Assembly (NCBI GenBank): GCA_946902985.2
Contig: OX336388.2
Span: 1,696,723,978-1,696,787,977 of the forward strand
Direction: 5' to 3'
DNA from: Meconema thalassinum
Taxonomy: Eukaryota > Arthropoda > Insecta > Orthoptera > Tettigoniidae
Length of the DNA: 64,000 bases
A program made the position numbers and the translations under genes. The notes under the pieces were generated by a model that had not been told where the DNA came from, did no database searches, and was given only the letters and a program-made list of their open reading frames with translations. Below, in pieces: positions 56,533 through 64,000 of the stretch. Numbering within the stretch: position 1 is the first letter of the stretch; each line of letters begins with the position of its first letter.

Positions 56533-59500
56533 TAACTTCGATACTAATTATGACAGGTAACAGTAACTTCGATACTAATTATTACAAGTAACTATAGCTT
56601 CGATACTAATTATGACAGGTAACTAACTTCGTTACTAATTATGACAAGTAACTGTAATTTCGTTACAAATTATGGCAGGTAATTGTAATTTCGATACTAA
56701 TTATGACAGGTAACAGTAACTTCAATACTAATTATAACAAGTAACAGTAACTTCGATACTTATTATGACATGTAACTATAATTTCGATACAAATTATGAC
56801 AGGTAACTGTAAATTCGATACTAATTATGACAAGTAACTGTAATTTCGATACAAATTATGACAGGTAACTGTAACTTCGTAACTAATTATGACAGGAAAC
56901 TGTAACTTCGTTACTAATTATGACAAGTAACTGTAATTTCGATACAAATTATGACAAGTAACTGTAATTTCGATACAAATTATGACAGGTAACTGTAACT
57001 TCGTAACTAATTATGACAGGAAACTGTAACTTCGTTACTAATTATGACAAGTAACTGTAATTTCGATACAAATTATGACAGGTAACTGTAACTTCGTAAC
57101 TAATTATGACAAGTAACTGTAATTCCGATACAAATTATGGCAGGTAACAGTACCTTCGATACTAATTATGACAGGTTACAGTAACTTCGATACTAATTAT
57201 GACAGAAAACAGTAACTTCGATACTAATTATGACAGGTAACAGTAACTTCGATAATAATTATGGAAGGTAACTGTAACTTCGATACTAATTATGACAGTT
57301 AACTGTAACTTCGTTACTTATTATGACAAGTAACTGTAATTTCGATACAAATTATGGCAGGAAACTGTAACTGCGATACTAATTATGACAGGTAACAGTA
57401 AGTTCGATACTAATTATGACAAGTAACTATAACTTCGATACAAATTATGACAGGTAACTGTAACTTCGATACTAATTATGACAAGTAACTTTAATTTCGA
57501 TACTAATAATGGCAGGTAACTGTAACTTCCTTACTAATTATGACAAGTCCCTGTAATTTCGATACAAATTATGGCAGGTAACTGTAACTTCGATACTAAT
57601 TATGTCAGGTAACAGTTACTTCGATACTAATTATGACAGGAAACTGTAACTTCGTTACTACTTATGACATGTAACTGTAATAACGATACAAATTATGACA
57701 GTTAACTGTAACTTCGTTACTTATTATGACAAGTAACAGTAATTTCGATACAAATTATGGCAGGTAACGGTACCTTCGATACTAATTATGACAGGTAACT
57801 GTAACATCGATACTAATTATGACAAGGAACTGAAATTTCGATACAAATTATGGCAGGTAACGGTAAAATTGATACTAATTATGACAGGTTACTGTAACAT
57901 CGTTACTAATTATGTCAAGTAACTGTAACTTCGATACTAATTATGACAAGTAACTGTAACTTCGATACTTATTATGACAGGTAACTGTAACCTCACTACT
58001 AATTATGACAAGAAACTGTAACTTCGATACTAATTATGACAGTTAACTGTAACTTCGATACTAATTATGACAAGTAACAGTAACTTCGATACTAATTATG
58101 ACAAGTAACTGTAACTTCGATACTAATTATGACGGGTAACAGTAACTTCGATATTAATTATGACAAGTAACAGTAACTTCGATACTAATTATGACAAGTA
58201 ACTGTAATTTCGATACAAATTTTGGCAGGTAACTGTAACTTCGATACTTATTATGACAGGTAACAGTAACTTCGATACTTATTATGACAAGTAACTGTAA
58301 CTTCGATACTAATTATGACAGGTAACTGTAACTTCGTTACAAATTATGACAAGTAACTGTAATTTCGATACAAATTATGGCAGGTAACTCTAACTTCGAT
58401 ACTAATTATGACAGGTAACAGTAATTTCGGTACTAATTATGACAGGTAACTAACTTCGTTACTAATTATGACAAGTAACTGTAATTTCGTTACAAATTAT
58501 GGCAGGTAATTGTAATTTCGATACTAATTATGACAGGTAACAGTAACTTCGATACTAATTATGACAAGTAACAGTAACTTCGATACTTATTATGACAAGT
58601 AACTATAACTTCGATACTAATTATGACAGGTAACTGTAACTTCGTTACTAATTATGACAAGTAACTGTAATCTCGATAAAAATTTTGGCAGGTAACTGTA
58701 ACTTCGATACTTATTATGACAGGTAACAGTAACTTCGATACTTATTATGACAAGTAACTGTAACTTCGTAACTAATTATGACAAGTAACTGTAATTCCGA
58801 TACAAATTATGGCAGGTAACAGTACCTTCGATACTAATTATGACAGGTAACTGTAACTTCGATACTAATTATGACAAGGAACTGTAATTTCGATACAAAT
58901 TTTGGCAGGTTACTGTAACTTCGATACTAATTATGACAGGTAACAGTAACTTCGATACTAATTATGACAAGTAACTATAACTTCGAATCAAATTATGACA
59001 GGTAACTGTAACATCGATACTAATTATGACAAGAAACTCTGACTTCGTTACTAATTATGACAAGTAACAGTAATTTTGATAAAAAATTATGGTAGGTAAC
59101 TGTAACTTCAATACTAATTATGACAGGTAACAGTAACTTCGATACTAATTATGACAGGTAACTGTAACTTCGTTACTAATTATGACAAGTCCCTGCAATT
59201 TCGATACAAATTGTGGCAGGTAACTGTAACATTGATACCAATTATGACAGGTAACAGGAACTTCGATACTAATTATGACAGGTAACTGTAATTTTGTTAC
59301 TAATTATGACAAGTAACTCTAATTTTGATAAAAAAAATTATGGCAGGTAACTGTAACATCGATACTATTTTATACAGGTAACAGTAACTTCGATACTAAT
59401 TATGACAGGTTACTGTAACATCGTTACTAATTATGTAAAGTAACTGTATCTTCGATACTAATTATGACAAGTAACTGTAACTTCGATACATATTATGACA

Positions 59501-59614
59501 GGAAACTGTAATTTCGATACAAATTATGACAGGTAACTGTAAATTCGATACTAATTATGACTAGTAACTGTAACTTCGATACTAATTATGACAAGTAACT
59601 GTAACTTCGATACT
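56519..59614. repeat. 31-bp satellite DNA array (right block)
   Basis: About 100 further monomers of the same satellite in the same orientation, continuing the array broken by the RTE insertion. The order of variants follows that of about 50354-53640, for example GAAACTCTGACTTCG at 53086 and 59033, with about 311 bp fewer between landmarks; one loss falls near 57890, where GGTAAAATTGATACTAATT runs directly into a GGTTACTGTAACATCG monomer. The last monomer is cut after TACT at 59614, where the LTR begins. Confidence 0.97.
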
Positions 59615-59747
59615 TGGAAAGGGGTGTACCAAGTGGATGTAGTACATCCTAGGGGATTTAGACAGAATGAAGTTTCGGACACAAAAGGTGATAATGAAGG
59701 ACAGAGCGGGAAAAGACCAAAAAGTTAAGAATTAGATTTGAATGATA

Positions 59748-59753
59748 TTTATT
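59748..59753 (-). terminator. AATAAA polyadenylation signal in the LTR
   Basis: TTTATT on the plus strand reads AATAAA on the element's strand, about 130 bp before the LTR end and well downstream of the TATA box, where the end of R would be expected. AT-rich surroundings make chance occurrence possible. Confidence 0.45.
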
Positions 59754-60478
59754 AAATATAAAGCGAATATGTCGCCAGGAATGATAGCTTCAAAGAAATT
59801 ACTTTAAAAACTGACAATAAAAAATTAATAACAATTAAAAGGTACTTGTTTCTCCAGGAAACGTAAATAGAGCAGTGATTAACTTTAAAGTATTAAATAT
59901 AAAATTACTAAAAAAGAAGCATAATAATTTAAATTCATTCCAAAGTGGATTAAAATGAAATACTCTTCTGACGGAAAGAATCCGGGCAGAATAAAGGACG
60001 TGAAAGGGTACCACCTCTTCTAAGGTACGATACAAGAAGTATCAGGCCGGCAGTCGGAGGTCCTCAGTAGCTGGCGGCAATTTAGTGCGCCCGCTCTGGC
60101 GGTGCGAGGTCAGTCTGGCATGTTCCAGGGTTCCGGGTTCGGAACTAGAGTAGATGATGATAGGTTCTCCCAAAGATAGCGACCAGCATAGAGAGGCTCT
60201 TGGTAATACCTCCTGCGGCTGGTGAAATGATGTTCTCAGAATTACGATTTGCAGAGTAGATCCATGTTGAAGATTTTTGGTTGAAGTGCAGGCTGATGAA
60301 TTTAGACTGCCCGGCCAGGCCGCCAAGTCCAGCAGAGAGATTATGCCGGCGGAGAAGAGACTCCGGCAGCCAGAGGTACCCCGAGAGGGCAGTAACCCCA
60401 GCAGGGATGTTGGTGAGCAGATGTGATCCGTTGAGAAGAGTGGACAAGAGTAGGCACTGTAGGCCGGGAGACCTCAGG

Positions 60479-60500
60479 CTATATAGCGGTAGTGACGTCA
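60479..60500 (-). promoter_or_regulatory. LTR core promoter: CRE plus TATA box
   Basis: On the minus strand a perfect palindromic cAMP-response element, TGACGTCA (60500-60493), is followed 6 bp later by CTATATAG (60486-60479). Transcription would begin about 25-30 bp downstream, near 60450-60460, where CTACAGTGCC could act as an initiator. The position within the LTR and the direction fit a U3 promoter driving the element. Confidence 0.6.
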
Positions 60501-60542
60501 GCGCGCGGAACCTTCTAGCATGAAGGTGTGGCGAGAGAGCAG

Positions 60543-60547
60543 CCAAT
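60543..60547 (-). promoter_or_regulatory. Inverted CCAAT box in the LTR
   Basis: CCAAT on the plus strand (GATTGG on the element's strand) lies about 57 bp upstream of the TATA box, the usual distance for an NF-Y-type box. It is a short motif, so support is modest. Confidence 0.4.
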
Positions 60548-60817
60548 CACAGCGCAGCCCCAAGCACAATGCGAGCGTCACCGCTGGAGAGAGCTCAGTG
60601 CTCGTGAGACAATGTGACGGTATAGTACGTCTAGAAAGACACTACAGAAAACAGGTGAGTAGACATGAATACTACAGAAAAGCCATTAAATTGAAACACC
60701 AATATTAAACAAATCAGAACACCGCGTTCAGACTGCAATTCACGAAATTAAAATAATGGGGCAGAAAAATTGAACGTGTGTTTCACACCGTAAGGGAAAC
60801 ATAGCCAACAAAAAACA

Positions 60818-60830
60818 TTCGCAAAGCGAA
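60818..60830. other. Perfect 5-3-5 inverted repeat at the LTR edge
   Basis: TTCGC-AAA-GCGAA lies 2 bp inside the LTR start (element strand TGTTCGCTTTGCGAA). It could help integrase recognise the end or be a chance hairpin. Confidence 0.5.
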
Positions 60831-60832
60831 CA

Positions 60833-60876
60833 TGCTGGGAGGGGCGAGAAAAAATTGCAGTAAGAAAGCGCAGAAG
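60833..60876 (-). other. Spacer between pol stop and 3' LTR
   Basis: The 44-bp space where the polypurine tract for plus-strand priming should lie. On the element's strand it is pyrimidine-rich; the purine run GGGAGGGGCGAGAAAAAA (60837-60854) is on the opposite strand. No normal polypurine tract is visible. Confidence 0.5.
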
Positions 60877-63036
60877 TTAGGCCTCGCGTGGTAAAGGAGC
60901 AATCATGGTGATTGGCCTAAGAAAATGACCAGCAGAAGTCTGCAGTTTTACCACGCCAACCCTACCATCTCTGCCAGGAAAGCACTCAACAACCCTACCC
61001 AAATTCCAAACAAGAGGAGGACTAGGGTCTTTCAAAAGCACCAAGTCCCCCACCTGAAGGTTAGAGCAGGAAAATAGCCATTTGCCACGCTGCTGAAGCA
61101 AACCGAGGTATTCCAACCTCCCGCGACGCCAAAAATTGTTGCGCAAACTTTCAATTTTGCGCCAAGAAATGGCTAAAGAAGATTGAGAATTAGAATATAA
61201 CAAAGGTGGGGAGGCAGTCAATGGACCACCGATAAGAAAATGGCCCGGCGTTAATGGTAGAAGATCTGAAGGGTCATTAGATAAGGGTGATAAAGGGCGA
61301 GAATTAATTATGCCCTCAATAAAAATAATTAAAGAATTAAACTCTTCATGAGAAAGGGGGGTGTGGCCACAAACACGTCTAAGGTGCTTCTTGGTGAGTT
61401 TCACACAAGACTCCCACCGTCCACCTTGATGGGGTGCATAAGGGGGGATGAAGTGCCACTTGAAATTTCTCTGGTGAGCATAATCAGTAATCCTTTCCAG
61501 CGCTGCATTTTGAGTAAGAGCTCTCTTAATTTGCTCAGAAGCTCCGATAAAATTTTTAGCATTGTCGGAAAATACTTCTGAAGGAAGTCCTCGGCGAGCA
61601 GAAAATCTGGCAAAAGCTGCCAAAAAATAAGCAGTAGAGGCGTTGGTAACTAGTTCTAAGTGAACTGCTCCGGTGACCATACATACAAACAGCGAAATAT
61701 AGAGTTTTCCAAAAATACATTTTTTGGCCTCAGGAGAATTCTTTCTGTAAACAAAAGGCCCGGAATAATCCACTCCCGTGAAGGCAAAGGGTCTAGCAGG
61801 CGCAGATCTAAAGTTGGGAAGATCACCCATGAGCTGAGTGGTAATTTTAGGGTTGGATTTATAACATGGAATACACTTCCGGATAACAGAGGTAACTTCA
61901 TGGACTCCGTTTATGGGCCAATACCTTTCACGAATGACAGAAAGTAATGTACGAGTACCAGCATGAAGATGCTGGTAATGATACTGACGAATGATTAGAG
62001 AAGTGACATGATGCTTTGAAGGAAGAATAATTGGGTGTTTTTTATCCTCGGAAAGATCAGCCAAAGATAAACGTCCTCCAACTCTTAGTAAACCATCAGT
62101 GTCCAAAAAAGGGGCGAGTGATGAAAGCCTACTCGATTTCTTAAGGGATTGACCTTGGGACAACACCTGACATTCTTCAGAGAATATTTCTTGTTGAGTA
62201 AGCCATAAGATTTTTGTAGTAGCTAAACCTAATTCAGAAAGGGTTAAATATGGCTTAGGAAAAAGGGGTTGCTCTACCACAAAATATTTCCATCGAAGGA
62301 GATAAGCCATAACCCTCACCAATTTATGGAAAGAGGAATATCGCTGCAAGAGAAGGGGAGAGTCATAAACGAGAAAAGAAGATCCAGTAATCTTACCAGC
62401 ATCCGGCAAGTCTGATAACTCCGGAAGAGGAAAATTTGGCCAAGCGGAAGGTTCTTGCAGAAGCCAAGGGGGACCGTGCCAGTATAATGTCAGGTTAGCC
62501 AACATAAGAGGGGAACATCCCCGAGAAATGACATCTGCAGGATTCTCCTTGCCAGATACATGATGCCATTGTTCAAAGTTAGACAATTGTTGAATTTTGG
62601 ACACTCTATTAGCTACAAACACCTGCCAATGCGAGGAAGGTTTGGCAATCCATGCCAACGTGATGGCTGAGTCACTCCAAAAGTAAGTTTTGCTAAATCG
62701 GATTTTCAAAGATTGGCGGATTTTGACCGATAATTCAACCGCCAGAAGAGCAGCACAAAGTTCCAGTCGTGGCAAGGATAAGGATTTAAGAGGGGCTACC
62801 TTTGACTTAGCGCAAATTAAATTGGAAAAGAAATATGACTGGTCAAAATTGCGGCAAACAATATATGCACAACACCCATAAGCTTTCAATGAGCTATCGG
62901 CAAAGATGTGAAGTTCATATCCTCCACAAGAGGGAAAGGGAATAATCACTCGCGGGATAATGACATTGGAGAGATCTTCCAAAACTATTTCTATAAGAAA
63001 TCCAATTTTTTTGCAACTCCGAAGGAACTGGTTCAT
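60877..63036 (-). pseudogene. pol: BEL/Pao pol, RNase H and integrase part (open but cut off from RT)
   Basis: An open frame of 719 codons ends with TAA at 60879-60877. The first codons to about 18 overlap the reverse transcriptase frame, so the ATG at 63036 is not a natural start. An RNase H-like domain follows, with candidate catalytic D47 (FADSS), E92 (LPRLELC), D122 (SDSA) and D168 (NPADVISRG). The integrase zinc-binding part has H353, H356 or H358 and C388, C391. The core has a DDE set: D423 (TGVDYSGPF), D491 (FSDNAKNF) and E542 (GGRWES). A DUF5641-like C-terminus begins near 620 (WRKIESLRNNFWRRG) and includes VGDLVLLKD (662-670). RNase H removes the RNA strand during reverse transcription, and integrase joins the cDNA to the host genome. 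All visible catalytic residues are present; the defect is the upstream frameshift. Confidence 0.88.
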
Positions 63037-64000
63037 CCCAACCAGTTTTCAAGGACCAAAGATCCTGCATGAAAAGCTTTGCTGTGACAATAATTGGCGC
63101 CAAAAATTGGAGAGGATCAAATATCTTTGCAATCTCAGACAGAATTTGCCGCTTAGTTTGCGGTTTGATGTCACTGAGATTAATTTTGAAAAAGAAAAAA
63201 TCCTTTTGAGGACTCCAATAGATGTCTAAGGTTTTGACAGAATTACTTTCTTGAAGAAGCTCTACTGAGTCGTTATAGACTGAAGTTAATGGAAATTTAG
63301 AAAGAAATTCTTCCGAATTAGAGTTCCACTTGCACAAGGAAAATCCGCCTCCCAAAAGCAAAGCTGTCAAATCTTTAGAGACCTGTAGAGCTTCAGATAC
63401 TGACTCAAATGAATGAAGAAAATCGTCAACGTAAAATGATGATTTTAACACTTCAGAAGCCTTAGGAGAATACAACGGGCCATCCTGTTCAGCAAGTAAT
63501 TTCAACGTACGTATGGCTAAAAAAGCAGAGGGCTTTAGTCCATAGGTTAAGGTTTTTAGCCGAAAAATCTTGACAGGTTTAGTAGGCTCGTCGCGCCAAA
63601 GAATTCTCTGAAGGTCGCACTGTTGTTGATCGACCAAAATCTGCCTATACATTTGCTTGATATCAGATATCACTGCGATAGGGAACAAGCGAAAATTCAT
63701 CAAGACAGAAGAAATGTCAGATTGAATAGGAGGGCCTGATAATAATGTGTCATTCAGAGAAGTACCATTGGCATCCAATGCAGAGCCATTAAAGACCACT
63801 CTTATATTTTCCTTTAAAATCTCATTCTTCCAAACTGGATGATGATTGAGGTAAATGACTTCAGATGGGGTATAAGAAGCATCATCTTTCTTGGTAACAA
63901 CCTCCATGTGATCAAGTGCCTCATATTCCTCCATAAACGTGGAGTATTGAGTTTTAACAACAGGGTCACGTTTAAATTTGTTTTCCACAGCATAGAGTGC
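62915..64000 (-). pseudogene. pol: BEL/Pao pol, reverse transcriptase part (partial, frameshifted)
   Basis: The frame is open from the right edge (64000), so the true start lies outside; the GTG at 63988 is only an internal codon. Counting from it, YLNHHPVWK (46-54), RVVFNGSA (63-70), LNDTLLSGPPIQSD (78-91), ISDIKQMYRQ (motif A, Asp109) and FYVDDFL (YVDD 186-189, bases 63433-63422) are the Pao-type reverse transcriptase motifs, followed by IFDPLQFLAPI (the Pao connection, near 286). It copies element RNA into DNA inside virus-like particles. After about residue 333 the frame leaves the family's sequence and ends at 62915-62917, while the family resemblance continues in the next frame. The change maps near the four-A run at 62981-62984 on the plus strand. 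Confidence 0.88.

Larger units (their letters stand above)
59615..60832 (-). repeat. 3' LTR of the BEL/Pao element
   Basis: On the element's strand this 1,218-bp stretch begins TGTTCGC and ends CCTTTCCA, giving the usual TG...CA ends. It starts 44 bp after the pol stop codon and contains, in the expected order, a CCAAT-type box, a CRE, a TATA box and an AATAAA signal. From those positions U3 is about 380 bp, R about 700 bp and U5 about 110 bp; these divisions are inferred. The partner LTR is outside the window, so the ends rest on TG/CA, the satellite edge and spacing. Short open frames here (up to 133 codons) start upstream of the TATA box or overlap each other and look fortuitous. Confidence 0.65.
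59615..64000 (-). mobile_element. BEL/Pao LTR retrotransposon, 3' part, minus strand
   Basis: Reading on the minus strand from the right edge: reverse transcriptase, RNase H, integrase with zinc-binding and DUF5641-like C-terminal parts, then a 3' LTR that abuts the satellite at 59614. The order RT-RNaseH-integrase and the sequence style (LNDTLLSGPPIQ, YVDD, LPRLELCAALL, integrase, VGDLVLLKD) are those of BEL/Pao. Gag, protease, the primer binding site and the 5' LTR must lie beyond 64000. The copy is broken by a frameshift near 62981. Because the left LTR edge cuts a satellite monomer, the element was probably inserted into the array, or the array ends here; the other flank is needed to decide. 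Confidence 0.9.

Noticed and set aside
59835..60708. Short open frames of 62-133 codons within the LTR
   Set aside because: They lie on both strands, overlap each other, partly start upstream of the promoter and show no family resemblance. The GC-rich tract makes long open frames likely by chance.
62915..63036. Programmed ribosomal frameshift in BEL pol
   Set aside because: No clear slippery heptamer followed by a structure was found, and the family normally has a single frame here, so a mutation is simpler.
61348..63229. Plus-strand open frames opposite BEL pol
   Set aside because: Antisense shadows of the integrase and reverse transcriptase frames; no domains seen.
53996..64000. A host gene or new defence or enzyme system
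   Set aside because: All coding sequence in the window is accounted for by the two retrotransposons.

Overview
The window is animal nuclear DNA, most likely from an arthropod. About 57 kb of the 64 kb is one AT-rich satellite with a 31-bp monomer. The rest is two retrotransposons: a truncated RTE-type non-LTR element inside the satellite and a BEL/Pao LTR element on the right. The host assignment is inferred from this BEL/Pao plus RTE pairing, which is common in insects and other arthropods. I see no host protein gene, rRNA, tRNA or CRISPR array.

Layout. Bases 1-53995 are an unbroken head-to-tail array of about 1,740 monomers. The array is not homogeneous: monomer variants recur in the same order, so kilobase segments are duplicated inside it at offsets of about 3.0, 4.7-5.0, 6.9, 7.6, 8.0, 8.3, 9.3-9.6 and 16.2 kb. 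Most length differences between copies are whole multiples of 31 bp (31, 62, 93, 124, 434), the mark of unequal exchange in register. Bases 53996-56518 are the RTE-like insertion. It is truncated at the 5' end inside its endonuclease domain, carries two nonsense codons and is flanked by a 14-bp target duplication; a paralogous empty site lies at 50354-50367. Satellite resumes at 56519-59614. From 59615 to the right edge is the 3' part of a minus-strand BEL/Pao element: an LTR of about 1.2 kb, then pol (integrase, RNase H, reverse transcriptase) running out of the window. Pol is interrupted by a frameshift near 62981.

How the parts relate. Neither element encodes a cellular system. The RTE copy cannot make full-length protein and was probably mobilised in trans by an active relative. 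The BEL copy keeps recognisable catalytic residues in its visible domains but is split by the frameshift; gag, protease and the 5' LTR lie outside the window. The most informative content is the satellite's duplication history and the motif content of its monomer: TAATTA, TGACAGGT, a TACTAAT...CAG/GTAACT arrangement and a GTAAC-W-GTAAC core. I found no convincing new enzymatic or defence system. Coordinates of duplicated segments were read by eye from marker variants; boundaries are good to roughly one monomer unless stated otherwise.
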